IMG/VR virus record: IMGVR_UViG_3300035670_000474 | Location: 1-42,349 of that record | Strand: one strand, 5' to 3' | Length of the DNA stretch: 42,349 nucleotides | Source of the DNA: a virus | In this document: one piece after another, positions 17,455 to 25,664 of the stretch | How the letters are laid out: each line of letters begins with the position of its first letter | Position numbering within the stretch: the first letter of the stretch is position 1 | Made by a program: the position numbers and the translations under genes | The notes under the pieces: generated by a model | Databases searched by the model: none | What the model saw: only the letters and a program-made list of their open reading frames with translations | Told to the model about the DNA's origin: nothing

Positions 17455-18957
17455 ATGGCTCAGGGCAATATCGATATTGCGGTTCGCCTGAAGAACTCCC
17501 GTGAGTTCGTAGGTGATTCCAAGAAGGTTGCTACAAGCATTGACGGGATTGAGCGTTCGGCTGACAAGACCGATCGCACGACCCGCCGGACCGCTGGCGC
17601 AACCGGTCTTCTTGCTGGCGGCCTGAAGGGAATCGCTGGCGGGGCCGCTGCCGCTATCGGTGCCTATGTTGGGCTGGATACCGCCGTTCGCGTTCTTGGT
17701 GACTCAATCAACCTTTCGACGTCGGTTGGCGAGTCGCTTTCGAAGAACGAAGTTCTCTTTGGTCGTAGCGCGAAGGCGGTCAAAGCTTTTTCTGATTCGT
17801 CGGCGCTTTCGTTTGGTATTAGTCAGGCCGCTGCCCTGGAATACACGGGTGTCTTTGGAAACCTGTTTCGGGCCGTTGGTGTAGGTGAGGAAGCTTCCGC
17901 GAAGAGTTCGGTTGCTCTGACCAAGCTCGCTTCTGATCTTGCGTCGTTCAACAACACTTCGATCGAGGACGCTCTAGAGGCTCTGCGTTCCGGTCTTGTT
18001 GGTGAGACTGAGCCGCTTCGCCGCTTCGGTGTCAATATCAACGACGCGCAGCTTAGGACGGCTGCCCTCCGGCTGGGTCTGATCAAGACCACGAAGGACG
18101 CTCTAACGCCGCAGCAAAAGGCGCTTGCGGCCCAGGCGCTTATCTTCCGTCAGACAAGCAAGGCCCAGGGGGACTTTGCTCGCACAAGCGGCGGTCTCGC
18201 TAATCAGCAACGGATTCTCTCGGCGCAGATTTCCGATGCGAAGGTCAAGCTTGGAGATCAGCTTCGCCCCGCGATGCTTTCGGTCGTCAGGACGCTTACG
18301 CGGTTTATTCGTCAGATGCGAACCGGTAAGGGCGCGGGCGGCGAGTTCAGCCGCACAATGAAAGATGTTTGGAGCGTTGTTCGCGACGTCGGCGGCGTTC
18401 TTCGTTGGGTTGTTGGTCGCGTCAAGACTGCCATTTCAACGTTCAAGAAGATGCGCGTCCTTCGCGAAGTTTTCAAGCAGGTTTTTGATATGACGCCGCT
18501 TGGATCATTCATTGAGGCTTTAAGGGCAGCGAAAAGCGCGTTTGAAGACATAAAACAAGTTGTTCAAGATCCCGTTGGTGCGCTCAGGGGACTTCTTCCC
18601 GGCGGCTCTGACGGCATAGGCCGACGTCAGGGCGGACGTATTGGGTTCGCGGCGGGCGGCTACGTTCCAGGCGCGAGGGTGTCCGCTGACACCGTTCCCG
18701 CGATGCTTTCCCCAGGCGAGTTCGTCGTCACCGGTTCCGGCGAGCGAATCCTTGAACGTATGACCGGTGTTCCCGGCGTCCTGAACTTTGTTGGTCGGGC
18801 GCAGCGGGCGCATTTCGGCGGGGGTGGCCGCGTGAATCCCGTCCCGGTTATGGGCGGTGGCGCTGGCCGCCCGATTGTCACAAAGGTTTACTTGGATCGT
18901 CGTCAGATCGCGGAGGCGGTCGGCTCCGAGTTTGCGGATAGGCAGGCGCGGCGATGA
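17455..18957 (+). CDS. Tail tape-measure protein (short)
   Basis: The 500-residue protein has the usual tape-measure make-up. An N-terminal helical region opens IDIAVRLKNSREFVGDSKKV, a Gly/Ala hydrophobic segment (LLAGGLKGIAGGAAAAIGAY, about 51-70) may act as a fusion helix, and long Ala/Leu/Ser helices follow. The C-terminal GGY...VPAMLSPGEFVV motif (about 401-425) is typical of actinobacterial and other Gram-positive phages. Length sets the tail length. At about 0.15 nm per residue this predicts a tail of roughly 75 nm, short for a myovirus. ATG begins right after the frameshift stop. Confidence 0.88.
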   Translation: MAQGNIDIAVRLKNSREFVGDSKKVATSIDGIERSADKTDRTTRRTAGATGLLAGGLKGIAGGAAAAIGAYVGLDTAVRVLGDSINLSTSVGESLSKNEVLFGRSAKAVKAFSDSSALSFGISQAAALEYTGVFGNLFRAVGVGEEASAKSSVALTKLASDLASFNNTSIEDALEALRSGLVGETEPLRRFGVNINDAQLRTAALRLGLIKTTKDALTPQQKALAAQALIFRQTSKAQGDFARTSGGLANQQRILSAQISDAKVKLGDQLRPAMLSVVRTLTRFIRQMRTGKGAGGEFSRTMKDVWSVVRDVGGVLRWVVGRVKTAISTFKKMRVLREVFKQVFDMTPLGSFIEALRAAKSAFEDIKQVVQDPVGALRGLLPGGSDGIGRRQGGRIGFAAGGYVPGARVSADTVPAMLSPGEFVVTGSGERILERMTGVPGVLNFVGRAQRAHFGGGGRVNPVPVMGGGAGRPIVTKVYLDRRQIAEAVGSEFADRQARR

Positions 18958-19586
18958 ACGTTCGGATTTCGTGCGATAACCCGCAGGCTTCGGTTAATCT
19001 TCTGATGGGTGAGGATCCCCCGGTCTTTGGCGGCGGCTACGGAGGCTTTGAGGAAGTAGAGCGCCCGAAGCGTTCCCCGGTCGCTGAGTGGAAGTCGCCC
19101 CCTGCGCGCACCCTTGAAATCTCGCTACTTCTCGATGGGTTCGCTGACGATCGAGCGGTTGACGGCGAGCTTTTTCAGCTTGCGCGGCTGGCAAGCAACG
19201 ATGGACTGAATGCTCCCCCGAAGATCAAGGTTGCGGGGAACGGGGTTCCTGGTAACGGTTTGATCTTGTGGTACGTAACTGATCTTGTTTGGACACCGAC
19301 CGCGCTTAACGCAGCTGGTAAGCCTTGCCGCGTTGGGATCAACCTTTCTTTGATTGAGGCGGTCGCTGATGATGCGATCGAGCGAACGACCCGTGACAGG
19401 GTTCGGCTTTACGAGGTCAAGAAGGGGGACACCCTTTCGAAGATTGCTGGGAAAGTGCTGGGGTTTGGTGGGCGTTGGCGCGAGCTTCTGGCCGCTAACC
19501 CGAAGTTCACGAGAGGCAAGAAGAAGGGCAAGGCGCGGCGGTCTCCTAAAGACGTCGTTGAGGGCGAGAAGCTGCGTATTCCCTGA
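18954..19586 (+). CDS. LysM baseplate protein (XkdP/gp53-like)
   Basis: The 210-residue protein combines an N-terminal baseplate domain with a C-terminal LysM module. The LysM begins RVRLYEVKKGDTLSKIAGKV (about residues 144-163), continues WRELLAANP and ends in EGEKLRIP, all standard LysM positions. LysM binds GlcNAc-containing glycans such as peptidoglycan or stabilises baseplate contacts. Tail LysM proteins of this size link the tube end to the hub. It overlaps the tape-measure gene by four bases. Confidence 0.88.
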   Translation: MNVRISCDNPQASVNLLMGEDPPVFGGGYGGFEEVERPKRSPVAEWKSPPARTLEISLLLDGFADDRAVDGELFQLARLASNDGLNAPPKIKVAGNGVPGNGLILWYVTDLVWTPTALNAAGKPCRVGINLSLIEAVADDAIERTTRDRVRLYEVKKGDTLSKIAGKVLGFGGRWRELLAANPKFTRGKKKGKARRSPKDVVEGEKLRIP

Positions 19587-21505
19587 TGCCGAAAAAGAAG
19601 CTGCCGGGTCCGATTGCGAAGGTGGCGCTGCCGCCGAAGCTGATCGACTCGATGCGGGCTACCCGCAATATCTCGCCGGGTATGGACGCTGGTATCGAGA
19701 AGCTGGTTTTGGAGAACTTCAAGACCGGCGATTTCAACGTTGCGGGTGCGATCACGAGCGCGGATTTGGAGCGCACGATTGACGGCGCTTCGACGCTTTC
19801 GATTTCCCTTCACGACCCGGACCGCAAGCTTCTTCGTTCGGGGATCTTTGAAACCGCCGTTGATATTCAGCTTGACGGCTTGTATTTCCGTCTTGTTTCT
19901 GTCGGCAAGAACGACAATGAGCTACGGCTTACGTTTGAAGAGCGCGCAGTTGCTCTTTTGAGAAGAAAAGACAAGCCGCTGAAGGTCAGTCGCGACAAGA
20001 TCACGCGCTCTCAGTTTGTGAAGCGTCTTGTTGAGGAAGTCAAGACGTACCCGATTGACTTTTACGCCCCGGATCTCACGAGAGCCGGTCGCGTCAAGAA
20101 GACGCAGACTGAGCGGACGCAAACAAAGTCAAGTGGTATCGCGAAGAACGCGAGCGTGACTGTCAAAGGCGCTCGCGCTTCGGGTTCGCAGATCCGCGTT
20201 ATGAACGAGGTTTTGGACGCCGCGACGGGTGAGGGCGCGGCAGGCAAGGCGCTGACCGCACTTGTGGCGATGATCATTGTTGAGTGCGAGTTCAAGAACA
20301 TTCAGGGCAAGGGCGCAGACTCGATTTCCTTTGGGGTCATTCAGGCGATCCCTGGGCGCTCTAGCGGCATTGACGGAACGTTCACGAAGGCCCAGGCACT
20401 CAATATCGCCTATTCGGTCCGCTCGATCCTGAAGCACTCAACTACGAGCTTCGAAAACAGCAAGGGTGGCGGCCTGATTGGGGTTGCTCGCAGGCACCCT
20501 AGTTGGTCGATTGGAAAGATTGCGGCCCTGGTCAATAACGGGGTTGTGAATGGGGGTGAGGGTTCCCCGGATTACGTGAGCAAGGTCAACGCCCGCAAGG
20601 CGGAAGCCGAGAAGATCATTTCGGCTTACGGTACGGGTGGAGGCGCTGCCGCTGACGGCAAGTACGAGTTCAGTCGCGGTCAGGGCAAAGAGCGCGAAGA
20701 TTCCTGGACTTGTATTCAGCGGCTTGCTGAAGAGGTCAACTTCCGGGCGTTTTGTTCGGCTAACACGATCTATTTTCTCTCTGACGAGGATTTGATCAAG
20801 TCGCAGCCGCAGCTTGTAATTGCCGAGTTTGATCCGGGGGTTATGAGCTTGGAGTTCGAGTTTGACTCCGGCAAGCGCGTTCAAGAAGCAACGGTTGTGC
20901 TGCGAACTTCGCGTTGGCGAGTGAACCCCGGCGCGGTAGTTGAGATTCAGAAGGCCGGTCCCGCTGATGGCCGCTGGATAGTTCAAAGCTTCCGCCGGAG
21001 CCTTACGGATCTTGAAGCGACTGTTGAGTTGCGCAGGGCGTCTAAGCGTCTGCCGGAGCCGAAGGGTGAGAGCGAGAGCGACGGAGCTTCAGGTAGCGAC
21101 AGTACCGACAACGAGATTGTGAACAAGGCGATTGCTCGCGTAAACGCGATTGACGCAAAGAAACAGGCTTACGTTTGGGGCGGGGGTCACGGCGGTTTCA
21201 ATGATCCTCGCGGTTATGACTGCTCAGGGTTTGTTTCGTCGGTGCTTCACGCGGCAGGAATCTTGAAGGGTTCGCCGTTGACGACGGTTGGGTTGAACAG
21301 TTGGGGTAAGCGAGGCGAGGGCCGGATTATGACCGTTTGGGTTAAGGAAACCGGTAACGCTCGCGCTTCGCACACTTTTATTACTTTCAAGGTTGGCGGC
21401 AAGACTCGCTTTGCGGAAGCTGGCGGGGCTAACAAGGCCCGGACGGGTTGGCACTCGCCGCGCTCGACGGCTGGGTTTACGCCGCGTCATTGGCCGGGGA
21501 CGTAA
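19586..21505 (+). CDS. Tail hub with transglycosylase-like and NlpC/P60 domains
   Basis: The 639-residue protein is a baseplate hub (XkdQ/gpD type) with wall-degrading modules. Residues 1-190 and about 350-500 form the hub (FKTGDFNVAGAITSADLERT; QEATVVLRTSRWRVNPGAVV). Between them, about 205-350, lies an SLT-like segment with a candidate catalytic Glu in MIIVECEFKN and a downstream SFGVIQAIPG. The C-terminus (about 515-639) is NlpC/P60-like: YVWGGGHGGFNDPRGYDCSG with the nucleophile Cys, then RASHTFITF with the His. It probably digests peptidoglycan at infection. Two different lytic modules in one hub are uncommon. Confidence 0.85.
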   Translation: MPKKKLPGPIAKVALPPKLIDSMRATRNISPGMDAGIEKLVLENFKTGDFNVAGAITSADLERTIDGASTLSISLHDPDRKLLRSGIFETAVDIQLDGLYFRLVSVGKNDNELRLTFEERAVALLRRKDKPLKVSRDKITRSQFVKRLVEEVKTYPIDFYAPDLTRAGRVKKTQTERTQTKSSGIAKNASVTVKGARASGSQIRVMNEVLDAATGEGAAGKALTALVAMIIVECEFKNIQGKGADSISFGVIQAIPGRSSGIDGTFTKAQALNIAYSVRSILKHSTTSFENSKGGGLIGVARRHPSWSIGKIAALVNNGVVNGGEGSPDYVSKVNARKAEAEKIISAYGTGGGAAADGKYEFSRGQGKEREDSWTCIQRLAEEVNFRAFCSANTIYFLSDEDLIKSQPQLVIAEFDPGVMSLEFEFDSGKRVQEATVVLRTSRWRVNPGAVVEIQKAGPADGRWIVQSFRRSLTDLEATVELRRASKRLPEPKGESESDGASGSDSTDNEIVNKAIARVNAIDAKKQAYVWGGGHGGFNDPRGYDCSGFVSSVLHAAGILKGSPLTTVGLNSWGKRGEGRIMTVWVKETGNARASHTFITFKVGGKTRFAEAGGANKARTGWHSPRSTAGFTPRHWPGT

Positions 21506-21771
21506 TGACCGATCTTGCCGATGTGTTCACGACTCGCAAGGGCGAACCTGGGGTGTTGCTGGAAGCGGAGGTTGTGAACTCTCCCGCTGACGGCAACGAT
21601 GATCTTTACGTTGTTATTCCGTCCTTTGACGACTCGTTCAAGTGGGGTCCGGCCTTGTTTATGCCGAAGGCTGGCGAGCTTCCTTCCGCTGGGGACCGGG
21701 CGCTTGTGGGTTTCTCCAATGAGAACCAAGTTTGGGTTCTTGCTTGGTGGAACGGAAGCGCCGCTTACTAG
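21505..21771 (+). CDS. Baseplate OB-fold spike-like protein
   Basis: The 88-residue protein looks like an OB-fold domain of the gp5/gpV spike group: GVLLEAEVVNSPADGNDDLY, VIPSFDDSFKWGPALFMPKA, then GDRALVGFSNENQVWVLAWW. It contains essentially only the OB domain, without a long beta-helix. It may cap the hub or connect it to the wedge. ATG overlaps the hub stop as TAATG; an in-frame upstream ATG at 21448 lies inside the hub gene and is rejected. Confidence 0.7.
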   Translation: MTDLADVFTTRKGEPGVLLEAEVVNSPADGNDDLYVVIPSFDDSFKWGPALFMPKAGELPSAGDRALVGFSNENQVWVLAWWNGSAAY

Positions 21772-21782
21772 GAGACTTGTTT

Positions 21783-22073
21783 ATGGCTGAGATCCCGCAC
21801 TTCACGTTCCCGTTCAACTTCGACGCCTACAACGAGCAGGACTCGATCGAGGACGTAACCGCTTGCGTCGCAGCGATCTTGTCTTGCCCGGTTGGGTTTA
21901 GGGCTGAAGAGCCGCAGTTTGGAATTAGCGATCAGGCGTTCCGGCAAAACGGCGCTGACCTTTCAGAGCTTCGCGCTGCGGTTACGCGCTGGGAGCCGCG
22001 AGCGGACACAAGCATTGACCAAGTTATTGAGGACGCGACCGCGACGGTGACGGCGCGAGTGAAGGAGAGCTAG
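21783..22073 (+). CDS. Baseplate wedge protein gp25-like
   Basis: The 96-residue protein resembles GPW/gp25 wedge proteins, which start sheath polymerisation at the baseplate. It has HFTFPFNFDAYNEQDSIEDV at the N-terminus, the central ACVAAILSCPVGFRAEEPQF segment, and the TRWEPR element. The EPR-type motif (here WEPRAD) is the signature of the family. ATG 21783 is chosen over the upstream 21732 because the latter lies inside the OB gene. GGAG lies upstream. Confidence 0.85.
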   Translation: MAEIPHFTFPFNFDAYNEQDSIEDVTACVAAILSCPVGFRAEEPQFGISDQAFRQNGADLSELRAAVTRWEPRADTSIDQVIEDATATVTARVKES

Positions 22074-23224
22074 TGACTGACGTTCCCGCTACCGGATATA
22101 TCACCTACCCGCTCGATCAGGACACTTCTTCGCTGGCGCAGGCAGCCTACGACTACATTCAGTCTCAGATTCCGGGCTGGCAGCCGTCGCCGGGAAACCT
22201 TGACGTCCTGATCATTGAGGCGTTCGCGCAGCAAGCCGCTGAACTTGCCGAGATCACCGCGACGGTCCCGGAGTCAATCTTCCGCTACTTCGGCGCTTCC
22301 CTTCTTGGTTTCCAGCCCCAGGACGCGGTTTCCGCTTCGGCGTTCGCTACCTGGGTTATGGCCGATAACGCGGGCTATACGATTCCCGCCGGGACCGTTG
22401 TCGATGTTGAGGGAGTCGCATTCGCGAACGTAAACGCTTTCACTATCGCTAACGGCAGCACAACGCAGACGCTTGTTGAAATGGCGGCGGTTGAGCCTGG
22501 GGTTGACGGCAACAGTTTGACGGGTGCCGCAGAGCTTGTGGATCCTCTCGCGTTTATTTCGTCGGTCACGTTCACTACGACTTCTTCTGGCGGCGTTGAC
22601 GCTGAAACCGACGAGGACTATTTGAACCGGTTGTCGGCGCTTCTTCAAACCCTTGCGCCGCGTCCGATTATCCCGCGTGACTTTGCGCTTCTCGCGCAGC
22701 AAATCGAGGGTGTGGAGCGTGCGGTCGCGATTGATCTTCTGGACCCGATTACGCCGGATACTTCAGCGGAGCGTTCGGTTACGGTGGCAGCGGTCGATGC
22801 TGATGGTCAGCCGGTTAGCCCCACGATCAAGGGTGAGATCGAGGACGCTCTAGAGGGCGCTCGCGAAGTCAACTTCAATGTTTACGTCATTGACCCGGAG
22901 CTTTCCCCGGTCGATGTGTCGGTTGACTTTACGATCGTTGAGGGCTACGACCCGACCGATGTTGAGGACGCGGTAGAAGACGCGCTGAATACCTATCTGT
23001 CACCGGCTACCTGGGGTTTGCCCGCTGAAGGAGGCGAGGCGACAGGCTGGACCAACACAACGACCGTTCGGTTCTACGAGGTCGCGGCAGTCGTCAACAG
23101 CGTTCCCGGCGTTGACTACATAGACTATTTGGAGATTGACGGCAATCCTTACGGCTCTGAGATTGTGCTTTCGGGGTATGCCCCGCTGCCTGAGCCTGGA
23201 ACGATTGTCGCGACCGCGATCTGA
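22073..23224 (+). CDS. Baseplate J-like protein
   Basis: The 383-residue protein matches the baseplate J / gp6-like wedge family. It has QSQIPGWQPSPGNLDVLIIE and AQQAAELAEITATVPESIFR in the N-terminal third, then EPGVDGNSLTG, GVDAETDEDYLNRLSALLQT and PRPIIPRDFALLAQQIEGVE. The C-terminal third carries the usual VSVDFTIVEGYDPTDVEDAV segment. It forms wedge rings in the baseplate. GTG overlaps the gp25 stop by one base. Length is normal for the family. Confidence 0.92.
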   Translation: MTDVPATGYITYPLDQDTSSLAQAAYDYIQSQIPGWQPSPGNLDVLIIEAFAQQAAELAEITATVPESIFRYFGASLLGFQPQDAVSASAFATWVMADNAGYTIPAGTVVDVEGVAFANVNAFTIANGSTTQTLVEMAAVEPGVDGNSLTGAAELVDPLAFISSVTFTTTSSGGVDAETDEDYLNRLSALLQTLAPRPIIPRDFALLAQQIEGVERAVAIDLLDPITPDTSAERSVTVAAVDADGQPVSPTIKGEIEDALEGAREVNFNVYVIDPELSPVDVSVDFTIVEGYDPTDVEDAVEDALNTYLSPATWGLPAEGGEATGWTNTTTVRFYEVAAVVNSVPGVDYIDYLEIDGNPYGSEIVLSGYAPLPEPGTIVATAI

Positions 23225-23814
23225 TGGCTGGCACGTACGGCGCTGAGAAGTTTTCGGAGGACTCACGCGAGCGGCTAGAGCCTTTCCTTAGTCCTGATCT
23301 CGGCGTGTTGGTTGACGCTATCGGCGTGATGTTTGAGCAGGTTCAGGAGATTGTCATTGACGGCGATCAACCCGGCTGGACGGTGCCGGTGACGTTGAGC
23401 GAGTCCCCGGCGCTCGCGTGGTTGGGACAGTTTGTTGGGGTGCGTCCTCGCGCTGAATACATCGACGAGACGTTTCGGGTTGCGATCGGGGACGTTGACG
23501 GTTTCTCTCGCGGCACTCCGGCTTCTATGGCCGCTGCGGCAGCAAAGACCCTCACGGGCGATAAGACAGTTAACTTTTACGAGCGGGACGGTAGCGCCTA
23601 TCAGCTAACCGCCGTTACTTACACTTCTGAGACACCCGATGAAGCCGCAACTGAAGCGGCTTTAAACCTGTATAAGCCTGCCGGAATAATCCTGACGTAC
23701 GTTCGGGTCGATGGACAGGTTTACGCCGAGCTTGAATCAAGCTACGACGATTACGCAGACCTTGAATCAACGTTCGCGGACTATCTCGCCGTTCGCGACT
23801 ACCAAGCGCCCTAA
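23224..23814 (+). CDS. Tail protein I-like baseplate protein
   Basis: The 196-residue protein follows baseplate J, where P2 gpI-like proteins lie. It has an N-terminal helical segment (ERLEPFLSPDLGVLVDAIGV), the WLGQFVGVRPRAEYIDETFR pattern including a conserved W-LGQ, and FSRGTPASMAAAAAKTL. The C-terminus carries a tandem short repeat (AELESSYDDYADLESTFADY), a likely fibre attachment linker. The protein joins the wedge to the tail fibre. ATG overlaps the previous stop. Confidence 0.83.
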   Translation: MAGTYGAEKFSEDSRERLEPFLSPDLGVLVDAIGVMFEQVQEIVIDGDQPGWTVPVTLSESPALAWLGQFVGVRPRAEYIDETFRVAIGDVDGFSRGTPASMAAAAAKTLTGDKTVNFYERDGSAYQLTAVTYTSETPDEAATEAALNLYKPAGIILTYVRVDGQVYAELESSYDDYADLESTFADYLAVRDYQAP

Positions 23815-23828
23815 ATAGGAGGGGAAAA

Positions 23829-24602
23829 TTGGCTACTACTGCGCGTCTTGCGCTTCGCTACCCGACGTCTGCTGATACCGCAGATGTTCCGCGTGATATT
23901 GGCAACCTTGCCTCCGATATAGACAATGCTGCGGTTTTCAGCAAGGGCTTGTTCGCTAGTCGCCCGACTTCTACGGTTGGTTCTCCTGGTATCGACGGGC
24001 GCTACTACTTTGCTACTGATACCTCACGGCTTTATCTCGATACCGGGACGGGTTGGATTGAGGTCGCAACTAACGGAACGATTGATAACGCGATTCCGAT
24101 TGGTTCGATTCAGTCGTACGCGGGTTCAAGCGCACCGACTAATTGGCTGATTTGTGACGGGACAGAGCAGGCCGTTAGCTCGTATCCGACTCTCGATTCG
24201 GTTCTTGGAACGACTTACGGCTCGCGGACCAATGGTTCGGGTGGCGCTGGTTCCTCGCACTTTCGGCTTCCGAATCTGAAGGGGCGCGTCCCGGTTGGTC
24301 GTGATGCTGCTCAGTCTGAGTTTGACGCATTGGCTGAGACTGGCGGCGCTAAGGCCGTAACTTTGACTTCTGCTCAGTCCGGGGTTCCCGCGCATAGTCA
24401 CGGAATAAATGAGGCAAGCACAAACTTTCTCGTGATTACTGGACGCGGCGTCGGGGCAGGCAATCTTTCAGCGAGCGGAACGACAGTCAACCGTGACACT
24501 AGCGGACTTAGCATTCAGAACAACACAGCGCAAAACGCCGCGTCGTCGCACGAGAATATGCCGCCGTTTTTGGTGGTCAACTACATAATCCGGGCGCTAT
24601 GA
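23829..24602 (+). CDS. Tail fibre with collar domain
   Basis: The 257-residue protein is a receptor-binding fibre candidate. The N-terminal third (LALRYPTSADTADVPRDIGN) is typical of baseplate-attached fibres. A tail-collar domain follows at about 94-170 (IGSIQSYAGSSAPTNWLICD, then LDSVLGTTYGS and FRLPNLKGRVPVG). The end carries GVPAHSHGINE and ENMPPFLVVNYIIRAL, as in short collar fibres. TTG has AGGAGGGG upstream. It is related in domain type, not full sequence, to the fibre at 10268. Confidence 0.85.
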   Translation: MATTARLALRYPTSADTADVPRDIGNLASDIDNAAVFSKGLFASRPTSTVGSPGIDGRYYFATDTSRLYLDTGTGWIEVATNGTIDNAIPIGSIQSYAGSSAPTNWLICDGTEQAVSSYPTLDSVLGTTYGSRTNGSGGAGSSHFRLPNLKGRVPVGRDAAQSEFDALAETGGAKAVTLTSAQSGVPAHSHGINEASTNFLVITGRGVGAGNLSASGTTVNRDTSGLSIQNNTAQNAASSHENMPPFLVVNYIIRAL

Positions 24603-24808
24603 CCGCGACTGAAGTCGCTTTGCTCAAACAGGAACTAGAGCAGGCAAACAAGAAGCTAGACGCGATTCTCAGTCAAGCCCAGGAAACAAACGGTCGCGTC
24701 AAAGAGCTAGAGAAGTTTCGTGAACGAGTGATGGGCGCTCTTATTCCCCTGTCGGTCCTTTCCCCGATTGCTACGGGTTTGATCGTCGGGTTCATTCTCA
24801 CCGGCTGA
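24599..24808 (+). CDS. XhlA-like coiled-coil membrane protein
   Basis: The 69-residue protein has an N-terminal coiled coil (ALLKQELEQANKKLDAILSQ) and a C-terminal membrane span (ALIPLSVLSPIATGLIVGFI). This layout resembles XhlA/haemolysin-XhlA proteins that accompany holins in Gram-positive phages. It begins four bases inside the fibre gene and lies before the endolysin, so a role in lysis timing is likely. Confidence 0.7.
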   Translation: MTATEVALLKQELEQANKKLDAILSQAQETNGRVKELEKFRERVMGALIPLSVLSPIATGLIVGFILTG

Positions 24809-24856
24809 CGCGCCGTTTATCGACTTGTTGGGCCGCTTTGTGCGGAGGGTTTAACG

Positions 24857-24889
24857 ATGCCGTTTTCGGCGGGGGTAACTAGTGAGTAA
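24857..24889 (+). CDS. Ten-residue coupling peptide before endolysin
   Basis: A good Shine-Dalgarno sequence (CGGAGGG, just upstream) precedes an ATG that opens only ten codons (MPFSAGVTSE). It ends after the endolysin GTG at 24882. It may pass ribosomes to that start or limit its expression. Only the overlap and ribosome site support it. Confidence 0.35.
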   Translation: MPFSAGVTSE

Positions 24890-25493
24890 AGCGAAGAGGT
24901 ATCTGCGGGTTTGGGAGTGGCGGCTTGCGCATAGGCGTCGCGCTCTCGCTCGTGCGAAGAAGGCTCATAACGGGAAGCGCGTTGAGTATCTGCGCCGCAA
25001 GGTTCGTTACGCGCAGAAGCGCGTTGGTTTCTGGCGCAAGCGTGCGTTGCCGATGCGGCTTCGTGCGCTCGATGTTGCCGAGTCGTTGGTTGGGGTGATG
25101 GAGATTGGCGGCAACAATCAGGGGCCGATGGTCTCGAAGATCATTCGCGCTAATGGCGGCACCGGGCCTGAACCCTGGTGCGGAGACTTTGTTGCGTACT
25201 GCTATCAGCGGGCCGGGAGTAAAGCCGTGACTCGCTCGTGGGCTGCCGTTCGGCTTCTTGGAAGCGTTGTGGGTGTGAAGCGTGTTCAGAAGCCGCTTGC
25301 CGGTGATCTTGTGCGGTTCACGTTTGATCACGTCGGAATGTTTGTCAGGGACCAGGGGGCTTTCATCGAGACGATCGAAGGCAACACGGGTGCTTCTGGC
25401 GCGGTCTCGGATTCTGCGACGGGTGGCGATGGTGTCTACAGGAAGCGTCGCCCTAAGTCGCAGGTAAACGACTATCTCCGCGTTACGCGGTAG
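24882..25493 (+). CDS. CHAP-domain endolysin with cationic N-terminus
   Basis: The 203-residue endolysin has a C-terminal CHAP domain. The Cys nucleophile sits in GPEPWCGDFVAYCYQ (about residues 105-119), the His in VRFTFDHVGMFV, and a late acidic position in ETIEGNTG. CHAP enzymes cleave peptidoglycan amide bonds. The first 62 residues are helical and unusually basic, with about 24 Lys/Arg (RRRALARAKKAHNGKR and neighbours). This region is not a known wall-binding repeat and may act on anionic envelope polymers. No signal peptide is seen. GTG is used; the adjacent holin supports export. Confidence 0.88.
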   Translation: MSKAKRYLRVWEWRLAHRRRALARAKKAHNGKRVEYLRRKVRYAQKRVGFWRKRALPMRLRALDVAESLVGVMEIGGNNQGPMVSKIIRANGGTGPEPWCGDFVAYCYQRAGSKAVTRSWAAVRLLGSVVGVKRVQKPLAGDLVRFTFDHVGMFVRDQGAFIETIEGNTGASGAVSDSATGGDGVYRKRRPKSQVNDYLRVTR

Positions 25494-25505
25494 AGGAGGG
25501 GAAGT

Positions 25506-25664
25506 ATGAAGCCTGTTCCTAAAGTGGCCGCTGGCGGTATTGCTGGGGCTGTAAGCGTTGTGGTCATTTTCGCCGCGCAGCAAGTCGGCGTTGAGATCCC
25601 CGGTGACGTCGGGGCCGCTATCGGCGTGCTGGTTGCTTTCGCCGCTTCGTATCTGAAGCCGTGA
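25506..25664 (+). CDS. Small holin
   Basis: This 52-residue protein (MKPVPKVAAGGIAGAVSVVV onward) has two hydrophobic stretches: residues 8-26 and 37-49. A short GVEIPGDVG turn separates them, and the C-terminus is SYLKP. This size and layout fits a class II-type holin, forming membrane lesions at lysis. A strong AGGAGGGG precedes the ATG. It lies directly after the endolysin and overlaps the next GTG by four bases. Confidence 0.8.
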   Translation: MKPVPKVAAGGIAGAVSVVVIFAAQQVGVEIPGDVGAAIGVLVAFAASYLKP

